Shown here one piece after another: positions 24,715-31,233 of a stretch of DNA of 64,000 bases. The notes beneath the pieces are model-generated. The model did not search any database. It saw nothing but the letters and a program-made list of their open reading frames with translations, and was not told the origin of the DNA. Every line of letters starts with the position of its first letter. Within the stretch, counting starts at the first letter, position 1. Made by a program: the position numbers and the translations under genes. The DNA is from an uncultured Prevotellaceae bacterium (lineage in GTDB: Bacteria; Bacteroidota; Bacteroidia; Bacteroidales; Bacteroidaceae): NCBI GenBank assembly GCA_900315075.1, contig OMXV01000010.1, positions 33,285 to 97,284 on the forward strand, read 5' to 3'.

Positions 24715-24722
24715 CAAAACTA
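24715..24722 (-). promoter_or_regulatory. possible -7 element of the TPR/HTH regulator gene
   Basis: TAGTTTTG (plus CAAAACTA) lies 39 bases before the start codon of the regulator gene. No clear TTTG sits at the expected distance, so this is a weak call. The rest of the gap up to 25010 is AT-rich and holds nothing else I can name. Confidence 0.35.
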
Positions 24723-24971
24723 ACAAAAAAAACACATATTTCACTCATTCAGAACACAAAACCCCAAAAAATGCATAAACATGCAACTCTGAATATTTAT
24801 GCGCCTACACTTCATTTTATGATACATTTAACAAAATACAACCGTATTTTTATGAACAAACATCTACGAGATGTTACATATAATGAAATAAACCTGCTCA
24901 GGAATTGGCCAAAATGTAAAATTGTGTAAAATTATAGCCTAAAAAACATGGCAAAAATACCTATTAGACTT

Positions 24972-24979
24972 TATCTTTG
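24972..24979 (+). promoter_or_regulatory. -7 element ahead of the 25011 mini-gene
   Basis: TATCTTTG fits the Bacteroidetes -7 consensus and is 31 bases before the ATG at 25011. The -33 element is not obvious. Confidence 0.5.
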
Positions 24980-25010
24980 CGGCATCATTAACTTTTAAAA
25001 CAAATATTTT

Positions 25011-25133
25011 ATGAAGAACAAGTTATTTTTAGTCCTTTTCTTGCTGATGACTACTTTCAGCATGTCATCTGCTAAAAGCTTTAATGCGCCAGTGGGTGCA
25101 ATTGTCGATGTAGTGCATGGCCAAATTATATGA
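25011..25133 (+). CDS. Short secreted peptide, 40 aa, possibly a decayed gene
   Basis: A 40-residue frame starting MKNKLFLVLFLLMTTFSMSS that looks like a complete signal peptide with an Ala-Lys boundary, followed by only about 18 further residues (FNAPVGAIVDVVHGQII) and a TGA. The start has an A-rich leader and a -7 promoter element at a normal distance, which argues for expression. It may be a real small exported peptide or the 5' stump of a larger secreted protein gene lost by deletion. Nothing similar is seen downstream in other frames. Confidence 0.45.
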   Translation: MKNKLFLVLFLLMTTFSMSSAKSFNAPVGAIVDVVHGQII

Positions 25134-25172
25134 TTATTTGAAAAGAATGATGTGTATTTCCTTAAATAGTAT

Positions 25173-25180
25173 TATTTTTG
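25173..25180 (+). promoter_or_regulatory. -7 element ahead of the 25213 gene
   Basis: TATTTTTG fits TAnnTTTG, 32 bases before the ATG at 25213. The -33 region is not clear. Confidence 0.4.
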
Positions 25181-25212
25181 CATATAGTTTGACCTAAAGT
25201 TATATTATAATT

Positions 25213-26103
25213 ATGAAGACAACATTATTTTTATTGTTTTTGATGGCCTTTTCTTCTATTCCTGGACAGGCACAAACCTCCCAGATAGAATACCGGCCAT
25301 TTGCGCAAGATGGTAAAATCTGGTGGTATCAAGTAGGTGCTATCAAGGAAAATTTCTATAGCAATCGTATTGATGGCGACACGTTGATAGGTGGTAATAG
25401 CTGGAAGAAAGTCTATAATAATGACGGCAAATATTTTATGAATCCTACTGGGGATGCCGGATTAAGTTATTATTACTACGCCGCCGTACGTGATGTGGAC
25501 AAGAAAGTCTATGCCATTGCCAAGGGTAGCAACAGGCCGCGTCTGCTCTATGACTTCAGCCTTAAAAAGGGTGACATCGTTAAGTGTGGGATGGAAGGAA
25601 ACAGTTTTAGCTGCCTTCTTGAAAAAGACGAGCAGCCTGACTCATTATTAGGATTTGAATTTTTAGCATATCTAAAGGTGGAAAGAATCGACACCATCAC
25701 AGATGGTAATCAGGAGTATAGGGCATTCATCCTCACACTTCTCGATGCATACCGTCAGCCTATGTGGGACAGCGAAAGGGAAAAATTTGTAATCGGCAAC
25801 GTCATTTGGATAGAGGGTGTCGGCTCTTATATAGGGCCTTTTTCTCCCTGGATGCAACTTTCATCACATAATAACGTCTCACGAAGCTGTAGGTTTGATA
25901 AAACTTCCATCTTCATTTATCCTGAATTTAATGAATATTACGAAGATTGGGAAGATTGGGCGACAGATTCTGACAACTGCAACAACGACATTATTAATAT
26001 TAATCAGAACGGTTCGTTCCACAATCTTCAAGGCTTTCGGATGACAAGACCGTCAGATAGGGGCATCTACATCCAGAACGGGAAGAAATTCGTAGCCAAA
26101 TAA
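25213..26103 (+). CDS. Secreted protein with GIYxxNGKK-type tail, function unknown
   Basis: A 296-residue exported protein. A signal peptide (MKTTLFLLFLMAFSSIPGQAQ) is followed by an aromatic-rich region (WWYQVG, GLSYYYYAA, NVIWIEGVGS) that resembles uncharacterised Prevotella secreted proteins. It ends LQGFRMTRPSDRGIYIQNGK plus KFVAK, the same short tail as the proteins ending at 30262 and 63543. That tail looks like a shortened T9SS sorting signal, so export by the secretion system encoded at 53-60 kb is possible but unproven. No function is assigned. Confidence 0.7.
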   Translation: MKTTLFLLFLMAFSSIPGQAQTSQIEYRPFAQDGKIWWYQVGAIKENFYSNRIDGDTLIGGNSWKKVYNNDGKYFMNPTGDAGLSYYYYAAVRDVDKKVYAIAKGSNRPRLLYDFSLKKGDIVKCGMEGNSFSCLLEKDEQPDSLLGFEFLAYLKVERIDTITDGNQEYRAFILTLLDAYRQPMWDSEREKFVIGNVIWIEGVGSYIGPFSPWMQLSSHNNVSRSCRFDKTSIFIYPEFNEYYEDWEDWATDSDNCNNDIININQNGSFHNLQGFRMTRPSDRGIYIQNGKKFVAK

Positions 26104-26138
26104 GACTCATAGGATGAAATAATTAATTGGTGAAACAG

Positions 26139-26165
26139 CGTCAGCGGTCGTCGTGAGACGACCGC
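26139..26165. repeat. GC-rich hairpin after the 25213 gene
   Basis: A short inverted repeat (GCGGTCGTC/GACGACCGC around a GTGA loop) lies about 35 bases past the stop codon of the 25213 gene. It may terminate that transcript, although no U-run follows. Confidence 0.45.
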
Positions 26166-26178
26166 CGATGCAACTAAA

Positions 26179-26535
26179 TGGGAGTTTAGGAGTGTAGGAG
26201 TTTGGGAGTGTGGACAATACCATTGCCGCTATCGTAAATACTAAAAATGCATGTTCCTAAGCCTAACAACTATTTGATTCTACGGACTTAAAGGACTCAA
26301 AGGACCAAGACACTTAGTCTGGTTTTGAGGTTATGAGGTCGATCCGCTTGCAGGTTTTGAGGTGAGATATGCATGGCGAACAGTCGATGCCATAGGCATC
26401 TGATAGGGGTAGCCAGCCGTTGAAACGGCTGGCTACCCCTATTAAACCCCTACGGGGTTCCACCGCACACCGCCATTGACATCCACAACCATTGAAATAT
26501 ATTGCTGGTTACCCCTATCAAACTCCTAACGGGGT
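26179..26535. repeat. cluster of dispersed intergenic repeats
   Basis: Non-coding stretch built of repeats. At 26179-26215 there are tandem GGAGTKTA-like units. At 26405-26440 lies a perfect palindrome with 17-base arms (AGGGGTAGCCAGCCGTT) around GA. Directly after it is a smaller hairpin (AACCCC-TAC-GGGGTT), and a diverged second copy of the CTGGnTACCCCTAT...CGGGGTT unit lies near 26502-26537. The GAGTGTGGACAATACCATTG block near 26202 recurs in diverged form at 36158. No gene is supported. Confidence 0.65.
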
Positions 26536-26759
26536 TCCGCTGCTCCACAAAGATCAACAAATACTTAACTGATGGCTATTTGATATTTATACACTTGTGA
26601 AACTCAATTCTCTAATTCCATCAATTCTTGACAATAATATCTTCGTGATGAGTCGTGACGCTGGCAAGTCACCCGCATTTCTTGAGGGTGATATGCAAAA
26701 TGGACAAAAAAGGACAGGAAAAGATGGGGATGAATTGACAGGAAAACACTAATTTTGCA

Positions 26760-26820
26760 CAAAATATGCTTCGTCTCAGCAAAACAAGCAAGCTTGATTG
26801 CGCTCGATTTGCTGTATTTT
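26760..26820 (+). repeat. diverged copy of the GH51-flanking repeat
   Basis: The stretch ATGCTTCGTCTCAGCAAAAC and the following bases up to CTCGATTTGC match, with substitutions, the repeat found at 36220-36285 and inverted at 38548-38620. This makes a third, degenerate family member. Confidence 0.5.
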
Positions 26821-26885
26821 TGCACTTTGAACAAGCAAAACTAAAAAAACCAGTCCACAACGTGCGGTCTTTGAAAAATATTTCT

Positions 26886-27175
26886 TACCTTTGTCACGTA
26901 GTATGCTACTACACATACGACAAGTCATCGGAGTCATTCCGATGACAGACATAGAGGAGAGCTATTAGACTTCACCAGTCAGAGAATCAGCAAAATTCTA
27001 CATAACAAGGTGAAAGGCTGAAGGCTGCTTCTCCCATGGAGTATGTCCGCGTGCCGTTCCCACTGAAGTGGGAAAGGTAATGTATATCTATCTATGGGTG
27101 TGGGCTGGTTTCATTCTTTTGTTATGGGTATTGCTGAACCTTCTGACTGAGAAAGAAAGAAGGCTCACACCTGCT
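26886..27175 (+). ncRNA. candidate structured RNA or leader
   Basis: A perfect -7 element TACCTTTG (26886-26893) is followed by about 280 non-coding bases with nested helices. These are 26924-26932/26938-26946 (9 bp), 26956-26962/27027-27034 enclosing 26971-26976/27009-27014 and 26983-26987/26995-26999, then 27057-27064/27067-27074 (8 bp), and a long-range 27097-27102/27166-27171 pairing. It ends near a T-run at 27181. It could be a free RNA or the 5' leader of the membrane-protein gene at 27214. I could not match it to tmRNA, RNase P RNA, SRP RNA or a cobalamin riboswitch. Confidence 0.5.
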
Positions 27176-27213
27176 TTGTGTATTTTTTCATGCAATATCT
27201 AAATAACAAAAAA

Positions 27214-27906
27214 ATGGAAGTTCCACAAGAACAGAAGGAAATGAAAACTAAAATTATGTCTCAATTACATGAGCAATATGCCATCAACAATAATGCGAAT
27301 TTGAGCAGTATAATAGCCTTGGTGGTTGCTTTGATTGTAGCCATAGGGTATTATGGGTATGTGTTTATAAAAAGTAGGTCATCTTTTGCTGATGATTTAG
27401 GGTCATTCTATAATCACGATTCAGATTTATTTACATTAGATGCTCTTCTTTTCACTTATCTATCATCCTGTGTCGTATTGGCAATTCTATGCCGCCTGTG
27501 TATATATCAGGGTGTGGCTCAAAGAAAAGAACAGTTTATCATTGATGCCATAAGAAGCCAGTACAATGCATGGGATACAGATATTTTTCCTGAAGACTAT
27601 CATCCATACGATAAAAAGGGATTAAAGATAGTACAGGGATTGTATGGGGAACTGATTCAAATATATAGGGGAATTTTTGTGCTTATTACAGTATTCACAC
27701 TTTACAAATTGTTGATTAATGTAATAACCCATAGCCATTGTGTATGTTCGTGCTTTGCATTAGTGGAGTTTTTTACAGTCATATTGTTAATCATCATAAT
27801 ATTATGTTGTACCTATAGATATTATGATAAACAAATTGAATCATACGACAAACGACAAAATGAATTTAAGAATAAAGAATATTATAAGAAGCGATTTGGG
27901 AAATAA
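27214..27906 (+). CDS. Four-helix membrane protein, unknown function
   Basis: About 230 residues from the start MEVPQEQKEMK, which has an A-rich leader (AACAAAAAAATG); in-frame upstream starts at 27190 and 27178 are possible but fall next to the candidate structured RNA. Hydrophobic helices are at roughly 30-55 (SSIIALVVALIVAIGYYGYV), 85-110, 155-175 and 190-212 (FFTVILLIIIILCCTYRY), with a charged C-terminal tail rich in Lys and Tyr. No known domain is recognised. It precedes the BspA-like gene by 52 bases without a visible promoter, so co-transcription is plausible. Confidence 0.6.
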   Translation: MEVPQEQKEMKTKIMSQLHEQYAINNNANLSSIIALVVALIVAIGYYGYVFIKSRSSFADDLGSFYNHDSDLFTLDALLFTYLSSCVVLAILCRLCIYQGVAQRKEQFIIDAIRSQYNAWDTDIFPEDYHPYDKKGLKIVQGLYGELIQIYRGIFVLITVFTLYKLLINVITHSHCVCSCFALVEFFTVILLIIIILCCTYRYYDKQIESYDKRQNEFKNKEYYKKRFGK

Positions 27907-27958
27907 ATAGAATTATTCACTGAATCCATAGAATCAAATAACTAAAAAAAATACAATT

Positions 27959-30262
27959 ATGAAAAAACTATTATCATTATTATTCATGGCTTTTATCCCG
28001 ATAGTCATGATGGCGTATGATGTAGAGGTGAATGGGATTTACTATAATCTCAACACAAGTGCCAATACGGCAAGTGTGACATCTGAGAACAGTTCTGATT
28101 ACAACTCCTATTCAGGAGATGTTGTGATTCCTGAGACAATCGCATATAATGGGGTGACGTATCAAGTAACAAGTATCGAAGATTATGCTTTCTATCTCTG
28201 CTCCGACTTGACGTCCATTTCCATCCCAAATAACGTTGTAAGCATAGGAGAATGTGCTTTCGACGGTTGCACCAGTCTGCCTGTGGAAGACAATATTATG
28301 TATGCAGGTCCGTATCTTGTGGGGCCTGTTGACAGGGAGCAGACCACCTATACCATCAAAGCAGGTACAAAATATATTGGAACCGGAGCTTTCAGTGGTT
28401 GTACTAACATGACTTCCATTAACATCCCCGAAACTGTAATAAGCATCGGAAAATTCGCTTTTCAAGGATGTTACAATCTGCCTGTGGAAAACAACATTAT
28501 ATATGCTGGTCCGTATCTTGTGGAGGCTGTTGACAAGTCTCAGACCACCTATACTATAAAGGAAGGAACTAAATATATCGGACAACAATCTTTTACGGGT
28601 TGCGACAATTTGGCCTCTATAATTATCCCCAGTAGTGTGACAAGAATCGAAGATTACGCCTTTGAAAATTGCCACAGTTTGTCATCTGTAACCATTTCTG
28701 AGGGCGTGAAAGAAATCGATTATGGTGCCTTTTATTGTTGTTGCAGTCTAACCTCCATCAACATCCCCAGTAGTGTTACACGCATAGAGTACGCCGCTTT
28801 TATGAAGTTGGGCTTGACCTCTATAACAGTGGCTTCTGAAAACACTATTTATGACTCACGGAATAATTGTAATGCAATCATAGAAACTTCATCCAACACA
28901 TTGATAGCAGGATGTGGGAATACCGTCATCCCTGAAAGCGTGACAAGCATTGGGGTTTCTGCTTTTCAGGACTGTACCAACCTTACTTCCATAACTATTC
29001 CCAAAAACGTGACGAAAATCGGATATTTAGCAATTTCTATTGATCCCTGGATTGTTCCTTCCTGCTTTACCACTGTAGTTTGTGAGGCTACCATTCCGCC
29101 AATGTGTGAAGAGAACTCTCCTTTCTCAGACGTCAGTAATGTGACACTGTATGTTCCCGCAGCATCCATCGATGCTTATAAAGCTGCTGATTTTTGGAAG
29201 GACTTTGGAACCATCACAACTCTTTCCACTATTGTGACCGCCAACAGTTACACTCGTGAATACGGTGATGAGAATCCTTCGTTTGAATGGACGGAGGTTG
29301 GCCTACCACTGGACGGCACTCCCACCATCTCCTGCTCAGCCACGAAGACCTCCGCTCCTGACAACTATGACATCGTCATTACAAGAGGCACGGAGACCAA
29401 CACCGATGTGACTTACGTCAATGGCACACTGACCGTTACAAAGGCACCGTTGACCATCACCGCCAACAACTACACCATCAAGGAGGGTGACGCCCTGCCG
29501 GCATTCGACGCTGTCTTTACGGGTCTGAAAAATGGTGAGTCGGAGAGTGTGGTGAACCCAGCCATCACCTGTACCGCCACCGATAGCAATACGCCGGGCA
29601 CATATGACATCAACGTGACCGCCACCTCCGACAACTATGACATCACCATCGTGAAGGGCACACTCACCATCCTGCCCACAGATGTCACCATCACCATCAC
29701 CTCTGCTGGCATGGCCACCTATTGCTCTCCGTATGACCTTGACTTCTCCAATGTGACAGGTCTGAAAGCATACACCATCACAGGCTACGACAGAGCGAGC
29801 CAGAAAGTCTATGCCATGCGTGTCTATGACGTGCCTGCTGGAACAGGTCTTTATTTGGTGGGCAATCAGGGTGACTACACAGTGAATGTCGGCAGTAGCA
29901 GTTCCTACTACATCAACATGCTGGTAGGCACGCTCGCCGAGACATGGATTGAGCCGACCGACGGCGAATACACCAACTTCAGGTTGACGGGCACCAGTCC
30001 TACCAATGCCAGTTTCAAGGCACTGACACAGGGCAGGAACTTCAGTGCGAACAGGGCTTACTTGCAGATTCCCACTGCCGTATATAATGGCACAGCCAAT
30101 GCCGTGGGCATCATCTTCGACGATGAGGCCGATGGCATCGAGAATATCAGCATGGAGGATGCCGGTACCGACTGGTTCACCCTCGACGGACGCAAACTGA
30201 ACGGTAAACCCACCACCAAGGGCATCTATGTGGTCAATGGGCGTAAGGTGGTTATCAAATAA
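27959..30262 (+). CDS. BspA-like leucine-rich-repeat surface protein with MBG domains
   Basis: A 767-residue secreted protein. A signal peptide (about 1-19) is followed by BspA-type LRR_5 repeats from about 55 to 420 (units like TSIxIPxxVxxIGxxAFxxC). Two MBG-like domains follow at about 424-496 and 497-572 (TANSYTREYGDENPSF; TANNYTIKEGDALPAF). A C-terminal region then ends FTLDGRKLNGKPTTKGIYVV plus NGRKVVIK. BspA-family repeats mediate adhesion to host or partner bacteria in other species. The YDSRNNCNAIIET motif is shared with the ectodomain of the kinase at 31234. The tail suggests export by T9SS. A tiny gene begins 10 bases after the stop. Confidence 0.85.
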   Translation: MKKLLSLLFMAFIPIVMMAYDVEVNGIYYNLNTSANTASVTSENSSDYNSYSGDVVIPETIAYNGVTYQVTSIEDYAFYLCSDLTSISIPNNVVSIGECAFDGCTSLPVEDNIMYAGPYLVGPVDREQTTYTIKAGTKYIGTGAFSGCTNMTSINIPETVISIGKFAFQGCYNLPVENNIIYAGPYLVEAVDKSQTTYTIKEGTKYIGQQSFTGCDNLASIIIPSSVTRIEDYAFENCHSLSSVTISEGVKEIDYGAFYCCCSLTSINIPSSVTRIEYAAFMKLGLTSITVASENTIYDSRNNCNAIIETSSNTLIAGCGNTVIPESVTSIGVSAFQDCTNLTSITIPKNVTKIGYLAISIDPWIVPSCFTTVVCEATIPPMCEENSPFSDVSNVTLYVPAASIDAYKAADFWKDFGTITTLSTIVTANSYTREYGDENPSFEWTEVGLPLDGTPTISCSATKTSAPDNYDIVITRGTETNTDVTYVNGTLTVTKAPLTITANNYTIKEGDALPAFDAVFTGLKNGESESVVNPAITCTATDSNTPGTYDINVTATSDNYDITIVKGTLTILPTDVTITITSAGMATYCSPYDLDFSNVTGLKAYTITGYDRASQKVYAMRVYDVPAGTGLYLVGNQGDYTVNVGSSSSYYINMLVGTLAETWIEPTDGEYTNFRLTGTSPTNASFKALTQGRNFSANRAYLQIPTAVYNGTANAVGIIFDDEADGIENISMEDAGTDWFTLDGRKLNGKPTTKGIYVVNGRKVVIK

Positions 30263-30272
30263 AAAATATAAG

Positions 30273-30452
30273 ATGAAGAAATATCAAAAACCAGAGACAG
30301 AGATTGTATGGCTCACAACAGCAGAGACCGTGATGCAGGTGATTGTCACCAGCGGTGGCTCGGGAAATGTGGGCGGTGAAGACAATCCCGATGACCCCGA
30401 CCTCGCCAACCACAATTCAATATGGGATGCATGGGAAGAGGAGGAACCGTAG
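30273..30452 (+). CDS. Small acidic MKK protein following a tail-bearing surface protein
   Basis: A 59-residue protein starting MKKYQKPETEIVWLTTAETV, with a Gly/Ser turn (TSGGSG) and an acidic tail (DNPDDPDL...WEEEEP). It starts 10 bases after the BspA-like gene, so it is probably translated from the same mRNA. A counterpart with the same layout (MKK-x-x-x-P, hydrophobic/acidic stretch, SGxG, acidic Trp-containing tail) is at 63320-63526, and a damaged paralogue follows at 30515-30682. Short proteins of this look are common in Prevotella and Bacteroides and have no known function. Its stop codon TAG lies inside the REP-like element copy B. Confidence 0.65.
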   Translation: MKKYQKPETEIVWLTTAETVMQVIVTSGGSGNVGGEDNPDDPDLANHNSIWDAWEEEEP

Positions 30453-30515
30453 GGACATACCCCGTGTATGTCCGTCACGCAACTATTTCGGACATACATA
30501 AGGAATGCCCCTACG
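30449..30515. repeat. REP-like palindromic element, copy B
   Basis: Inverted halves 30449-30474 (GTAGGGACATACC...TGTCCG) and 30489-30515 (CGGACATAC...CCTACG) with a 14-base spacer. It starts one base before the TAG of the 30273 gene, so the element supplies that stop codon. It ends exactly where the recognisable part of the paralogue at 30515 begins. Confidence 0.8.
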
Positions 30516-30682
30516 CCCCACCGCAAATCCGCCTCGTGAGTGTTGATGTCGGTGATGACCTGTTACAAGGCGTCATCGAGACCAGCGGTGAGCCTGGTCC
30601 CCATGTGGACCCTGACCACCCTGCCGACCCCGATGACCCCGACCTCGTGGGCCGCGGCAACGTCTGGGAAATTGAAGGGTAG
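30515..30682 (+). pseudogene. 5'-damaged paralogue of the small acidic MKK protein
   Basis: The frame reads PQIRLVSVDVGDDLLQGVIE then TSGEPGPHVD, ...PDDPDLVGRGNVWEIEG and TAG. It aligns with the neighbour at 30273 at Pro-x-x-x-x-Val, VIxTSG, DDPDL and the C-terminal Trp/Glu. The MKK start has been replaced by REP-like copy B; only a GTG at 30536 or an ATG far upstream could start it. It is called a pseudogene because the N-terminus that both intact relatives share is missing. Translation from GTG would give 48 residues. Confidence 0.55.
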
Positions 30683-30763
30683 TTAAAGAGGAGTTAGATT
30701 AATTGAAGATTGAAGATTACGCTGCCCTCAACTTCTAACTCCTAATTTCTAACTTGTAATAAA

Positions 30764-30820
30764 TTTGTTTCTTAGATATCTATTTATTCTGAAATGGGGT
30801 GCGCCAGTGCTGGCGCACCC
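30764..30820 (+). terminator. conserved 3' block plus GC hairpin
   Basis: A 28-base block at 30764-30791 is identical to the reverse complement of 63278-63305. It is followed in both places by a GC-rich hairpin; here arms GGGTGCGCCAG (30797-30807) and its complement (30810-30820) then TTT. It most likely ends the BspA-small-protein transcript. Identity of the AT-rich block upstream of the hairpin is more than a terminator needs. Confidence 0.65.
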
Positions 30821-30910
30821 TTTGATGTTAATTTTATTTCTCTAAAACTGTAAAAAACATGAAGGTTTAAAGAATACAGATATTTTATTTCTCTAAATCG
30901 AATGCTTTTA

Positions 30911-31037
30911 TACCTTTGCAGTGTCCTTTTCGGGTCACCGAAAACAAAGGCGTGATATAACTATCTAATCATGCCTAAATGAATGGAAAAATGAGATGTT
31001 AATTGTCTGTTTTTCACACGAATTACCTCTACGTTTG
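30911..31037 (+). promoter_or_regulatory. two -7-like elements in a gene-free stretch
   Basis: TACCTTTG at 30911-30918 and TACGTTTG at 31030-31037 fit the Bacteroidetes -7 consensus but lead to no supported gene on the plus strand. A hairpin with arms TGCGTGGC lies at 31047-31065. From 30683 to 31233 the only other structure is a tandem ACTTGTCAACT-like stretch near 31195-31230. Confidence 0.35.
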
Positions 31038-31233
31038 CAGCGAGATTGCGTGGCGCAGCCACGCATAAGCATGAATTGAACATGGATTACTGCTTGTGGG
31101 AATTAATGATAAATTATATGATAATTATATGTGAAAGGCAACCGAAACAGGATTTGTTATATAGCAGAAAATACAGTAGCAAATACCTTGTCTACTCGTT
31201 TACTTGTCAACTTGTTTACTTGTCAACTCAACA

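Noticed and set aside
26604-26860. Short minus-strand open frames in the repeat-rich gap
   Set aside because: They lie within dispersed repeats, have no domain or upstream signal and overlap one another in different frames.
27050-27180. Cobalamin riboswitch, because CCACTGAAGTGGGAAAGG and CACCTGC resemble parts of its core
   Set aside because: The other conserved core pieces (the GGGAA...GTGCAAATC and CCCGCAACTGT parts) are absent; the match is probably chance within hairpins.
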